Source: Methylophaga thiooxydans DMS010 (lineage in GTDB: Bacteria > Pseudomonadota > Gammaproteobacteria > Nitrosococcales > Methylophagaceae). From it: 35,721 nucleotides of DNA. The position numbers and the translations under genes were made by a program. The notes beneath the pieces were generated by a model. That model was not told the DNA's origin. It saw only the letters and a program-made list of their open reading frames with translations, and ran no database searches. Below are positions 18,761 through 27,277 of this stretch, piece by piece (position 1 is the first letter of the stretch; every line of letters starts with the position of its first letter). The stretch is taken from contig NZ_GG657887.1 in NCBI RefSeq assembly GCF_000156355.1, positions 44,037-79,757 of the forward strand. Direction: 5' to 3'.

Positions 18761-19222
18761 TTAATCGTCGTCGATGGATATGAGTAATTCGAAGATATCG
18801 TCAGCATCTTTCGCCGTGCGAATCTTTTCACAGATGTCAGCGTCTCGGAATAAGGTGACAAGACGTGACAGGTGTTGTAGATGATTTTCGGTATCGTCTT
18901 CCGGTACCAGCAAGCCAAACGCGATATCGATGGGTTGGCTATCAGCGGACTCAAAGGCCACGGGCGTGTCCAGAGTGAGCATGGCGGCAACCGTATGTGT
19001 CAGCCCCGGGACCCGGGCGTGGGGGATAGCCACGCCCTTACCCAAGCCGGTACTGCCTAAACGCTCACGTTCCAGCAGTACCTGAAATATTTTCTCTGCC
19101 GTTGTCGCGGTGGTGTTAACCGCAAGCTTTTGACTCAGGTTCTCCAGCACTTTTTTCTTACTGGAGGCCGAGTCTTTAAAGCTGATGTTATCTGCATTAA
19201 CCAATAATGCGGCAATAAGCAT
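18761..19222 (-). CDS. ptsN: PTS IIA-like nitrogen-regulatory protein (EIIA-Ntr)
   Basis: A 153-residue member of the fructose/mannitol EIIA fold. The phosphorylation site is His68 in GKGVAIPHARVPG. The LGKGVA stretch and the C-terminal LLVPEDDTENHLQHLSRL segment are characteristic. In Proteobacteria PtsN tunes sigma-54 genes, potassium transport and carbon/nitrogen balance according to its phosphate state. It lies 15 bases after hpf and 3 bases before hprK, in the conserved rpoN order. Confidence 0.97.
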   Translation of the reverse strand: MLIAALLVNADNISFKDSASSKKKVLENLSQKLAVNTTATTAEKIFQVLLERERLGSTGLGKGVAIPHARVPGLTHTVAAMLTLDTPVAFESADSQPIDIAFGLLVPEDDTENHLQHLSRLVTLFRDADICEKIRTAKDADDIFELLISIDDD

Positions 19223-19236
19223 AGAAAATCCCGTTC

Positions 19237-19563
19237 TTAATTTGCGTTGTGCTTCATTTCGGCACCGACCGCTTGGTGATGATCGGTGATTTTGTCTTTA
19301 TGTTTGATGATCTGGCGATCCAGTTTGGCCACCAAATTTTCAATGGCTGAATACATGTTTTCGTTCTCATCGGAGGCGAACAAGTCTGCACCACTGACAT
19401 GCACTGTTGCTTCTGCTTTTTGGCGCAGTTTTTCAACAGACAGAATGACATGAACATTGGTCATGTTATCGAAGTGGCGAGTCAGTTTCTCGAACTTTTT
19501 ATTGACATGGTCCCGCAGGCTGTCAGTAATTTCGATATGTTGTCCGCTTAAGTTTAATTGCAT
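19237..19563 (-). CDS. hpf: Ribosome hibernation promoting factor (short HPF)
   Basis: A 108-residue protein of the YfiA/HPF family that binds the 30S decoding region and promotes inactive 100S ribosomes in stationary phase. The N-terminal LNLSGQHIEITDSLRDHVNKKFEKL and the segment KAEATVHVSGADLFASDENENMYSAIENL are diagnostic. It is the short form without the dimerisation tail. It lies directly downstream of rpoN, as in most gammaproteobacteria. Confidence 0.97.
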   Translation of the reverse strand: MQLNLSGQHIEITDSLRDHVNKKFEKLTRHFDNMTNVHVILSVEKLRQKAEATVHVSGADLFASDENENMYSAIENLVAKLDRQIIKHKDKITDHHQAVGAEMKHNAN

Positions 19564-19599
19564 AATTAAGGACTCCTTTTGAGTTGTGATAACCGGCTT

Positions 19600-21051
19600 T
19601 TACACCAGCCGTTTTCGCTCATTCGAAGGCGCAATCGCCAACGTTTCGCGATACTTTGCAATTGTTCTACGTGCGACATTGATGCCTTGATCGCCAAGGA
19701 TGTCAGCAATCTTGCTGTCGCTTAACGGTTTGCGTGGATTTTCCGCCGCAACCAGTTTCTTGATAATAGCGCGAATTGCAGTGGCTGAACATTCACCGCC
19801 TGCATCCGTACTAACATGACTGGAAAAGAAGTACTTCAGTTCAAAAATACCGCGAGGTGTATGCAGATATTTACGAGTGGTAACCCGTGAAATAGTTGAT
19901 TCGTGCATTTCGACGACTTCTGCAATATCCGCTAATACCAACGGTTTCATCGCTTCTTCACCATGATCGAGAAAGTCTTTCTGACGCTCGATAATCGCTT
20001 CGGTTACTTTCAGCAGCGTTTCATTACGACTTTGTAGGCTTTTCAAAAACCAGCGCGCTTCTTGTAAGTTGTTTTTCAGATACGTGTTTTCAGAGCTGTT
20101 GTCTGCGCGGTTAATCAACTGTGCGTAATGCTCGGCAATGTGGATCCGTGGCGCATTATCAGGATTTAGTGATAATGACCATCTACCTTTGTATTTACGA
20201 GCATAGACATCAGGCACGATATATTCAGTGTTGTTGGTCTGTATCTGGCTGCCGGGGCGTGGGTTTAGTAGCTGAATGGAACGTACTAACTCAGTCAATT
20301 CCTCATCGGAAACTTTCAGCGCACGTTTAATTTGTGCGTAGTCACGTTTAGCCAGTGTATCGAGGTGCTTGTCGATTAATTCTTTGAGTAATTCGATATG
20401 CGGCAGGCCAGTTACTTCCAACACGCGCAATTGAATCAGCAGACATTCCCTGAGATCGCGGGCGGCAACACCGACTGGATCAAAGTGCTGAATGCGATGT
20501 AACACCGTCTCGATTTCATCGAGTTCAATTTCAGCAAATTCTTCTCCCAGACTTTGCTGGATATCTTCGAGTGTGGTTTTGAGATAACCATCATCTTCAA
20601 CCGAATCAATGATGGTTGTGGCAATGGCTTCTTCGATTTCTGTGAAATGGGTCAGGCGCATTTGCCAGAGGAGATGCTGCTGCAATGAATCGCCACTTTC
20701 GTCCTGATTTTCGCGCTCCATATCGCCATCAATCATGCTCTGACTGCTGGCGGTTGATGCCGGCTGGTGGTCGTACATATCTTCCCACTTGGTATCAACC
20801 GGCAAGTCTTCAGGGATGTCCTGATTCTCTAACTGACTGATATCACGACTGGCTTGATCCTCATCGCTGCTTTCCGGTGCACCGTCATAGTCGTAGTCTT
20901 CTTCGACTTCAAGCAGCGGGTTCGATTCAAGTGCTTCCTGAATCTCCGCCTGTAATTCGAGCGAAGAAAGCTGCAATAAGCGTATCGCTTGTTGCAACTG
21001 CGGCGTCATCGACAGGCTTTGGCCTACACGTAGCTGTAATGAGGGTTTCAC
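19600..21051 (-). CDS. rpoN: RNA polymerase sigma-54 factor
   Basis: Sigma-54 of 483 residues. Region I is Gln/Leu-rich (LRVGQSLSMTPQLQQAIRLL) and binds activators. Region II is acidic (LEVEEDYDYDG, QASRDISQLENQDIPED). The core-binding part follows. The HTH and the RpoN box ARRTIAKYRE near residue 464 recognise the -24 element. It heads the hpf-ptsN-hprK-EIIA-HPr-EI cluster. The lptB gene that usually precedes rpoN is absent. The upstream neighbour is instead the tungstate-type ABC ATPase at 21161. Confidence 0.98.
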   Translation of the reverse strand: MKPSLQLRVGQSLSMTPQLQQAIRLLQLSSLELQAEIQEALESNPLLEVEEDYDYDGAPESSDEDQASRDISQLENQDIPEDLPVDTKWEDMYDHQPASTASSQSMIDGDMERENQDESGDSLQQHLLWQMRLTHFTEIEEAIATTIIDSVEDDGYLKTTLEDIQQSLGEEFAEIELDEIETVLHRIQHFDPVGVAARDLRECLLIQLRVLEVTGLPHIELLKELIDKHLDTLAKRDYAQIKRALKVSDEELTELVRSIQLLNPRPGSQIQTNNTEYIVPDVYARKYKGRWSLSLNPDNAPRIHIAEHYAQLINRADNSSENTYLKNNLQEARWFLKSLQSRNETLLKVTEAIIERQKDFLDHGEEAMKPLVLADIAEVVEMHESTISRVTTRKYLHTPRGIFELKYFFSSHVSTDAGGECSATAIRAIIKKLVAAENPRKPLSDSKIADILGDQGINVARRTIAKYRETLAIAPSNERKRLV

Positions 21052-21160
21052 AGAGATTTTTTATGTGATTTTGCGACCATGTGTTTATGTTACCGCAAGT
21101 GTTATGCCATTGCCTACAGCAAAAGATTAAATTCTTATGTGAAGCACACCACACTGAGAT

Positions 21161-22150
21161 TTAGAAGACACTGACCGCGCTGGCTTTGAAGCTTAGCCAA
21201 ACTGTGTCACCTAGTTGTAATGCTAATTTATTCAGTGATGTGGGAGTAATAATTGCGTGGAAACGTTCACCACAATCGACCAGCAAGCGGATGTGACCAG
21301 TTTCTTCAGCAATCTGAATTAATCTGCCCTGAAAGCGGTTAAGCATGCTGGTATGTTCCAGCGGCTGATCAGAAATAATGATTTCGCGCGGGTCAATCGC
21401 GATATGCCGTGCCTCGGGTTTGTTTTCAGCCACATGAACCACTATTTGTCCGGTGTTGAATTGCTGCTGGTGGCAATGACCATGATATAGATTGAGCAGT
21501 GGGGCACTGGTCACCCGCCCTGAAACTAAATTAACCGAGTTGTCGGCGATAGCCATGGCCTGAAGCCGGTCATGCGTAGAAAATACCACCGTTTTGCCAG
21601 ACTTTTGGGCAAAAAGTTGAATCGTCTTTTCTAACTGGTGAATATGCCGTTGGTCCAAATGTGAGAAAGGTTCATCAAGTAATAGAATATCAGGCTGATA
21701 GACAATCGCGCGGGCGATGGCTGCGCGTTTTAATTCGCCGCCAGACAGCGTCGCGGCATCTTGGTCACTGAGGTCAGTAAGGTTGACTATTGTTAACGCT
21801 TCATCGATAAATGGCTGATGTAAATGTCGCGGTATGTGTTGCAGCTTTAGAGCAAGCTTCAGGTTGTCGCGAATGCTGCCTGTCAGTAGATAAGGTTGCT
21901 GGGATACAAAACCGATTTTTTGCCGTTGCTGTGAACTCAGCGTGTCTTTAACAGCTTCACCCTGTAAATGAATCTGGCCTGCATTGGGTTTTTGGATAAA
22001 GGCCAGCAGGTGCATCAACGTAGATTTGCCCGCACCATTTTCACCCAACAAAGCGGTAGATTGATTCGTTGCCAACTCCAATGAGCTGATATCCAAGGCT
22101 TTGGTTTGACCATAGCGGACCTCAATATCGTTAAGTTGATACGCTGACAT
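21161..22150 (-). CDS. tupC: ABC transporter ATPase, tungstate/molybdate type
   Basis: A 329-residue ABC ATPase. Walker A is GENGAGKST near residue 36. The signature is LSGGELKRAAIARAI and Walker B is ILLLDEPFSHLD. The C-terminal ~100 residues are a TOBE-like domain (RFQGRLIQIAEETGHIRLLVDCGERFHAIITPTSLNKL), typical of anion importers that sense tungstate or molybdate. It starts with a TGATG overlap on the permease stop. Tungstate rather than molybdate is suggested by the TupB-like partner; sulfate is less likely. In a methylotroph the metal would serve formate dehydrogenase. Confidence 0.82.
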   Translation of the reverse strand: MSAYQLNDIEVRYGQTKALDISSLELATNQSTALLGENGAGKSTLMHLLAFIQKPNAGQIHLQGEAVKDTLSSQQRQKIGFVSQQPYLLTGSIRDNLKLALKLQHIPRHLHQPFIDEALTIVNLTDLSDQDAATLSGGELKRAAIARAIVYQPDILLLDEPFSHLDQRHIHQLEKTIQLFAQKSGKTVVFSTHDRLQAMAIADNSVNLVSGRVTSAPLLNLYHGHCHQQQFNTGQIVVHVAENKPEARHIAIDPREIIISDQPLEHTSMLNRFQGRLIQIAEETGHIRLLVDCGERFHAIITPTSLNKLALQLGDTVWLSFKASAVSVF

Positions 22151-22842
22151 CAGGAACTAGCCTTGTTCAAAGCGGATAGTAAAAAGTTAAGCACAAAGGC
22201 AATGATCAGCAGCAATAAACCCAGCGCGAGGCCTAATTCAAACTCACCTTTACTGGTTTCCAAGGCTATTGCCGTGGTCATCGTTCGGGTGTAACCAGCT
22301 ATATTGCCACCCAACATCATGGCAGCACCGACCTCACCAATCGCGCGACCAAAGCCAGCAATAATCGCTGCCAAAATAGCCAGACGGGTGGTGCGAATAA
22401 CCTGAAATGCCATTTGTATAGTGCGCGCACCAAGACTACGCAAAGTCGGCACTAAGCGGGGATCGGCCCCATTCACGGCGGTAATCGTGAGGTTCATCAT
22501 AATGGGGAAAATTAAAATTGCTTCGGCGATGATGATAGCCGTCGGGGTATAAAGTAATCCCCATTCACCCAAAGGCCCTAAGCGACTGAATAAACCATAA
22601 AGCAATAAACCAATGACGACGGTAGGCATCGCCATCAAGGTGTTCAATAAATGCTGGGTGAATTGCTTACCTCGAAACTGATGCAGCGCCATCATCACAC
22701 CAGCGGGAACAGCAATGATGGCAGCGATAGCTGAGGCTGCCAGAGAGATCAATACGGACGTAAAAACAATCTGGTAAATATCAGCGTCAAGACTGCCAAT
22801 TAAACGCAAAGCGGCGAGTAAGGAGTTGGCAAAATAGTCCAT
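22150..22842 (-). CDS. tupB: ABC transporter permease, TupB family
   Basis: A 230-residue inner-membrane permease with five to six helices and the EAA loop AVNGADPRLVPTLRSLGA. The FGRAIGEVGAAMMLGGNI segment and the MTTAIALETSKGEFELGLALG stretch are close to TupB/WtpB tungstate permeases. The gene begins 25 bases after metF. No binding protein (TupA) gene lies on either side, so the operon is incomplete here and the substrate is inferred from permease and ATPase type. Confidence 0.82.
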   Translation of the reverse strand: MDYFANSLLAALRLIGSLDADIYQIVFTSVLISLAASAIAAIIAVPAGVMMALHQFRGKQFTQHLLNTLMAMPTVVIGLLLYGLFSRLGPLGEWGLLYTPTAIIIAEAILIFPIMMNLTITAVNGADPRLVPTLRSLGARTIQMAFQVIRTTRLAILAAIIAGFGRAIGEVGAAMMLGGNIAGYTRTMTTAIALETSKGEFELGLALGLLLLIIAFVLNFLLSALNKASS

Positions 22843-22867
22843 TTCGCTGCTTGGCCTGATTATCGGT

Positions 22868-23722
22868 TTAGGTTTTTACCAAACCAAGTCGTTCACACAC
22901 GGTGAGTGTTGGCTGTGTTTTGTTCATACTATAAAAATGTAGGCCGGGTACACCGATGTCGATCAGTTGTTGGGTAAATTCCGTCAGAAAATCAAGCGTA
23001 AAGGCTTGCATGGACTCGGTATCATCATAAAACTCTTCCAGTCGTTTACGCAGCCAACGCGGAATCTCAGCACCACAACCAGCAGAAAAACGTGACAGCT
23101 GAGCAAAATTATTAATCGGCATGATGCCTGGAATGATGGGAATATCGATCCCCAGTTTTTCACAACGATCAAGAAAGAAACGATAAGCATCGATATTGTA
23201 GAAATACTGGGTTATCGCACTATCGGCACCAGCATCCACTTTACGTTTAAAGTTTTCCAGGTCCAACTCAGCGGTTGGCGCCTGCGGGTGAACTTCCGGA
23301 TAAGCAGCAACTTCGATATTAAAAAAATCGCCGGTTTCGTTACGGATGAATTCAACCAGTTCATTGGCATAACGAAAATCGCCCGGATCGCGCATACCAG
23401 AGGGTAAATCACCACGTAGCGCGACCACTCGACGGATATTATTGTCACGATAGGTATTTAATATGGTGCGTAATCTGTCAGCATTTGAGCCTACGCAGGA
23501 TAAGTGCGGTGCCGCATCTATATCTGTTTCTGGTTGCTGTTTTTGAATATCAATCACGGCTTCCAGTGTGTTGTCTTGGGTAGAGCCACCGGCACCAAAG
23601 GTGACGGAGTAGAACTCTGGCGCTAATGGTCTGAGCTCTTCACGCACACGGCGTAGGTTTGCAATACCTTTTTCCGTTTTGGGCGGAAAGAATTCGCAGC
23701 TAATCGTCAGGTTGTTAGACAT
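22868..23722 (-). CDS. metF: 5,10-methylenetetrahydrofolate reductase
   Basis: This flavoenzyme makes 5-methyl-THF for methionine synthesis. It has 284 residues from ATG 23722 (MSNNLTISCEFFPPKTEKG). The longer frame back to 23770 would cross the upstream terminator and is rejected. The N-terminal CEFFPPKT holds the catalytic Glu, and VALRGDLP and the IPGIMPINN region are family hallmarks. It is downstream of ahcY, but a strong hairpin (23741-23772) separates them, so it may be expressed by read-through or from its own promoter. The tupB gene follows 25 bases later. Confidence 0.97.
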   Translation of the reverse strand: MSNNLTISCEFFPPKTEKGIANLRRVREELRPLAPEFYSVTFGAGGSTQDNTLEAVIDIQKQQPETDIDAAPHLSCVGSNADRLRTILNTYRDNNIRRVVALRGDLPSGMRDPGDFRYANELVEFIRNETGDFFNIEVAAYPEVHPQAPTAELDLENFKRKVDAGADSAITQYFYNIDAYRFFLDRCEKLGIDIPIIPGIMPINNFAQLSRFSAGCGAEIPRWLRKRLEEFYDDTESMQAFTLDFLTEFTQQLIDIGVPGLHFYSMNKTQPTLTVCERLGLVKT

Positions 23723-23740
23723 GTTTTTTTTAGACTTATT

Positions 23741-23772
23741 AAAAAAATGGGCTGATAAAAACCAGCCCATTC
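23741..23772 (-). terminator. Intrinsic terminator between ahcY and metF
   Basis: On the minus strand AATGGGCTG and CAGCCCATT are a perfect 9-bp stem around a T-rich loop, followed by a run of T (23747-23741). It lies just 14 bases past the ahcY stop and 18 bases before the metF ATG. It should limit transcription entering metF. Confidence 0.88.
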
Positions 23773-23786
23773 TACCTCAAAGGATA

Positions 23787-25097
23787 TTAATACCTGTAAT
23801 GCTCAGGCTTGTAAGGACCATCTTGGTCAAGACCAAGATACTTAGATTGGGCATCCGTCAGTTTAGTCAGGTTAGCACCAATACGACCCAAGTGAAGTTG
23901 CGCGACTTTTTCGTCCAACTTCTTCGGCAAAACGTAGACTTTATTTTCGTAGTTCGCACTGTTTTGCCACAACTCGATTTGTGCCATGACTTGGTTGGTA
24001 AATGAGGCTGACATCACAAAGCTAGGGTGGCCAGTGGCACAACCCAAGTTAACCAAACGGCCTTCAGCCAACAAGATGATGCGTTTACCGTCAGGGAAGA
24101 TAACGTGATCCACTTGTGGTTTGATGTTTTCCCACTCATATTGACGCAAAGAGGCGACATCAATCTCTGAGTCAAAGTGACCGATGTTACAAACGATAGC
24201 TTCGTTTTTCATCGCCAGCATATGATCATGGTTGATGACATCGATGTTACCGGTGGTGGTCACAAAAATATCGCCCATGTTAGCTGCATCATCCATGCTG
24301 ACAATGCGGTAACCTTCCATGCTGGCTTGTAGCGCACAGATAGGGTCGATTTCAGTTACCAAAACGGTGGCGCCCATACCGCGGAACGCTTGAGCACAGC
24401 CTTTACCGACATCGCCGTAACCTAAAACAACACAGATTTTACCGGCGATCATGACGTCAGTTGCGCGCTTGATACCGTCCAATAAAGACTCACGACAGCC
24501 ATAAAGATTATCGAATTTAGACTTAGTCACAGAGTCATTGACGTTAATCGCTGGCACTTTTAATGAACCCTCTTTCATCATTTCGTAGAGACGATGAACA
24601 CCTGTTGTGGTTTCTTCTGACAGGCCTTTTACATCTGCCAGCAATTCTGGGTATTTATCGTGCATGATCTGAGTCAGATCACCGCCGTCATCCAGAATCA
24701 TGTTTGGACGCCAGTTGTTGGGGCCAAGAATTGTTTGCTCGATACACCAAACGGCTTCTTCTTCCGTTTCCCCTTTCCAGGCAAATACGGGAATGTCTTG
24801 ATCGGCAATGGCAGCGGCTGCGTGGTCTTGTGTCGAGAAGATATTGCATGAAGACCAACGGACTTCTGCGCCTAATTCAATCAAGGTCTCAATCAACACC
24901 GCGGTTTGAATTGTCATGTGCAGACAACCGGCAATACGAGCCCCTTGCAGTGGGTTTTTGCCAGCGTATTCTTCACGTAACGCCATCAGTCCGGGCATTT
25001 CGCTTTCAGCAATTTTAATTTCCTGATGGCCCCATTTGGCGAGGCTGATATCAGCAACTTTGTAATCAGGGTCGAGATTTTCAATAGCAGATTGCAT
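23787..25097 (-). CDS. ahcY: Adenosylhomocysteinase (SAH hydrolase)
   Basis: This enzyme splits S-adenosylhomocysteine to homocysteine and adenosine, removing the inhibitor of methyltransferases. It has 436 residues. The NAD-binding loop is [38 protein letters not shown] and the [23 protein letters not shown] block hold the substrate and catalytic residues. The C-terminus ends KPEHYRY. ATG 25097 follows metK by 13 bases with an AAGGAA ribosome-binding site. It belongs to the metK-ahcY transcript led by the SAH riboswitch. Confidence 0.98.
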   Translation of the reverse strand: MQSAIENLDPDYKVADISLAKWGHQEIKIAESEMPGLMALREEYAGKNPLQGARIAGCLHMTIQTAVLIETLIELGAEVRWSSCNIFSTQDHAAAAIADQDIPVFAWKGETEEEAVWCIEQTILGPNNWRPNMILDDGGDLTQIMHDKYPELLADVKGLSEETTTGVHRLYEMMKEGSLKVPAINVNDSVTKSKFDNLYGCRESLLDGIKRATDVMIAGKICVVLGYGDVGKGCAQAFRGMGATVLVTEIDPICALQASMEGYRIVSMDDAANMGDIFVTTTGNIDVINHDHMLAMKNEAIVCNIGHFDSEIDVASLRQYEWENIKPQVDHVIFPDGKRIILLAEGRLVNLGCATGHPSFVMSASFTNQVMAQIELWQNSANYENKVYVLPKKLDEKVAQLHLGRIGANLTKLTDAQSKYLGLDQDGPYKPEHYRY

Positions 25098-25110
25098 GGT
25101 AATTCCTTAA

Positions 25111-26274
25111 TTATTTGAGACCGGCGGCATCACGTAATACGTCAGCCATATCGGTTTTTTCCCAGCTGAAATCAGCATCTTCACGACCAAAATGGCCATA
25201 AGCTGCAGTTGGCTGGTAAATAGGTTTAATGAGGTCAAGCATTTTGATTAGACCGACCGGGCGAAGGTCGAAATGCTCTCTGACCAGAGCCACAAGTTGA
25301 TCTTGGGCGATTTTGCCGGTGCCAAAGGTTTCCACACTGATAGACGTGGGTTCAGCCACACCAATGGCGTAGGAAACCTGGATTTCACAACGGTCAGCCA
25401 AACCCGCAGCAACGATATTTTTAGCTACATAGCGGCCAGCATAGGCAGCACTACGATCCACTTTTGATGGGTCTTTACCTGAGAAAGCACCACCGCCATG
25501 ACGCGCCATACCGCCGTATGTATCAACGATAATTTTGCGGCCGGTCAGACCAGCATCGCCGACCGGACCACCAATAATAAATTGGCCGGTTGGGTTGATA
25601 TGGATTTGGGTTTTAGCCGTCAGCCACGCTTCTGGTAAAACAGGTTTGATGATGTGTTCCATCACCGCTTCCTGTAAATCTTTTTGAGAAATGTCCGGGC
25701 TGTGCTGGGTAGACAAAACAACCGCATCGATGCCCACCGGTTTGCCATTTTCGTAAGCAAACGTCACCTGACTTTTGGCGTCTGGACGTAACCAACTCAG
25801 CTCACCACTTTTGCGAATATGTGCCTGACGTTTGACCAAACGATGAGCATAGGTGATGGGGGCAGGCATCAGTACATCGGTTTCATTACTGGCATAACCA
25901 AACATGAGGCCTTGGTCGCCGGCACCTTGGTTTTCTTCAGTATCACGGTCAACCCCCATCGCAATATCGCCAGACTGTTTGCCAATTAGCGACATAACAG
26001 CACAGGTCTGACCGTCAAAGCCGACATCAGAGCTGTTATAGCCGATATCAGTAATGGTTTTGCGAACGACGTCTTCCAAATCGACCCACGCCGAGGTGGT
26101 GATCTCACCAGCGATGACAGCTGCACCTGTTTTGATTAAGGTTTCGCAGGCTACGCGAGCACGAGGGTCTTGACGCAGGATTTCATCCAGAATCGCATCT
26201 GAAATCTGATCGGCAACTTTATCCGGATGTCCTTCGGATACCGATTCAGAGGTGAAAAGATAATTACTACTCAT
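25111..26274 (-). CDS. metK: S-adenosylmethionine synthetase
   Basis: This enzyme makes SAM from methionine and ATP. It has 387 residues from ATG 26274 ([30 protein letters not shown]). The frame upstream to 26289 lacks an ATG and is rejected, since the strong GGGGAAG ribosome-binding site at 26287-26281 fits the ATG at 26274. Signatures include [31 protein letters not shown] and the N-terminal HPDK. The leader contains an SAH riboswitch, so metK and ahcY are likely controlled together by SAH. Confidence 0.98.
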   Translation of the reverse strand: MSSNYLFTSESVSEGHPDKVADQISDAILDEILRQDPRARVACETLIKTGAAVIAGEITTSAWVDLEDVVRKTITDIGYNSSDVGFDGQTCAVMSLIGKQSGDIAMGVDRDTEENQGAGDQGLMFGYASNETDVLMPAPITYAHRLVKRQAHIRKSGELSWLRPDAKSQVTFAYENGKPVGIDAVVLSTQHSPDISQKDLQEAVMEHIIKPVLPEAWLTAKTQIHINPTGQFIIGGPVGDAGLTGRKIIVDTYGGMARHGGGAFSGKDPSKVDRSAAYAGRYVAKNIVAAGLADRCEIQVSYAIGVAEPTSISVETFGTGKIAQDQLVALVREHFDLRPVGLIKMLDLIKPIYQPTAAYGHFGREDADFSWEKTDMADVLRDAAGLK

Positions 26275-26373
26275 AGTCAACTTCCCCAATACAATGTGAC
26301 TTAGGTGTTGATAGTGGGTTTTGGTGAAGGTGTAGCAGTTGTCACGCCCATTACTATCAGTTACCTGTTAATA

Positions 26374-26447
26374 ATGAACGCAGTTTAAAAATCTCGACGT
26401 GAATAAGCCTAGCAGGTGAATAACCTGTTGCAGCGTTCCTTATTCAA
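26374..26447 (-). promoter_or_regulatory. SAH riboswitch upstream of metK-ahcY
   Basis: The minus-strand leader matches the S-adenosylhomocysteine riboswitch architecture. P1 is GAATAAG (26445-26439) paired with CTTATTC (26407-26401). The conserved core is GGAACGCTGC followed by the P2 hairpin CAGGT...ACCTG (26427-26413), then GCTAGGCTTATT. A pseudoknot pairs GAACGC (26438-26433) with GCGTTC (26381-26376), reached through AACTGCGTTC. The spacing agrees with the family. These riboswitches bind SAH, discriminate strongly against SAM, and usually activate SAH-recycling genes. I recognised it by motif, not by a covariance search. Confidence 0.9.
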
Positions 26448-26454
26448 GTTGCAT

Positions 26455-26482
26455 ATAGTAATCGATACGGAAAAAAATACAA
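26455..26482 (-). promoter_or_regulatory. Putative promoter of the metK operon
   Basis: TTGTAT (26482-26477) and TACTAT (26460-26455), 16 bases apart on the minus strand, would start transcription directly before P1 of the riboswitch. The match to consensus is only partial. The fit to the riboswitch 5' end is the main support. Confidence 0.45.
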
Positions 26483-26506
26483 GCTTGGCACTTACTTAGG
26501 TAGCTG

Positions 26507-27208
26507 TCAGTGCATGCTCAGACTGAGTTGATGCCCGTTATTTTTTAACCACGCTCTATGGACTTTATAGTGCGGACAAAAGTTCTCAACCAATTGCCAA
26601 AAAGCAGCGGAGTGGTTGTGTTGTTTGATATGACAAAGTTCGTGAATGATAACGTAATCGATCACCGCTTTTGGTGCCATGATCAGTTTCCAGTTGAACT
26701 GAATATCGCCAACCCGGGTGCAACTTCCCCAGCGTGCTTTATAGGTTTTCACGATGATACTTCTCGGGAGCAAACCCGTCACCTCAGAAAGCGCTCGGCA
26801 ACGCGCCATCAAATGCTGTGTTGCCTGTTGTTGATACCAATCAGTGATGTGTTTGAGGATTACCGCTTGCGACGGGGCTTTATTTTTTAGATCAACAAGC
26901 AATGATTGCTTAGTCAGCTTGACTTGGTTAGCCGTACTGTCTGGAATGATCGAAAGATAAACCTGCTGTCCCATAAGCAACAATGGTTCACCCTCTGTAA
27001 AGAGTCTTTTCTTTGTGGCAGGATGCGCCGCTAGTTTTTGTTGTATCCATGCGGTCTTTTGTTGGATAAAGCGTTCAGCATGGTGCACTGCCATTTTGGC
27101 AGGCATACGAACAGAGACCTCGCCATTGGCCACCGCCAATGCCAACGTCTTACGTCGTTTGCTACGAATAATGGCGACCCTGAAACCGTCACCGTGAATA
27201 TGCGTCAT
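26507..27208 (-). CDS. YgjP-like M48 metallopeptidase-domain protein (DUF45)
   Basis: A protein of about 233 residues in the YgjP/SprT-like family of zinc metallohydrolases. HELCH (about residues 189-193) is the zinc-binding HExxH motif. The nearby KARWGSCTRVGDIQFNWKLIMAPKAVIDYV stretch is the family signature, and the third ligand probably lies in the C-terminal H/C-rich part. The ATG at 27208 (MTHIHGDGFRVAI) is preferred over an upstream TTG at 27268. It is divergent from dusA, with 69 bases between starts. The biological role of this family is poorly known. Confidence 0.87.
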   Translation of the reverse strand: MTHIHGDGFRVAIIRSKRRKTLALAVANGEVSVRMPAKMAVHHAERFIQQKTAWIQQKLAAHPATKKRLFTEGEPLLLMGQQVYLSIIPDSTANQVKLTKQSLLVDLKNKAPSQAVILKHITDWYQQQATQHLMARCRALSEVTGLLPRSIIVKTYKARWGSCTRVGDIQFNWKLIMAPKAVIDYVIIHELCHIKQHNHSAAFWQLVENFCPHYKVHRAWLKNNGHQLSLSMH

Positions 27209-27277
27209 AGAATAATTTTGGCGAATAAGCAGATTTTTAGCCAGTGATTTGAGAAAATACTGAGTCAAATTAAAAAC

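Noticed and set aside
23723..23770. Upstream extension of metF
   Set aside because: It would be read through the ahcY terminator hairpin, and the ATG at 23722 matches the family N-terminus.
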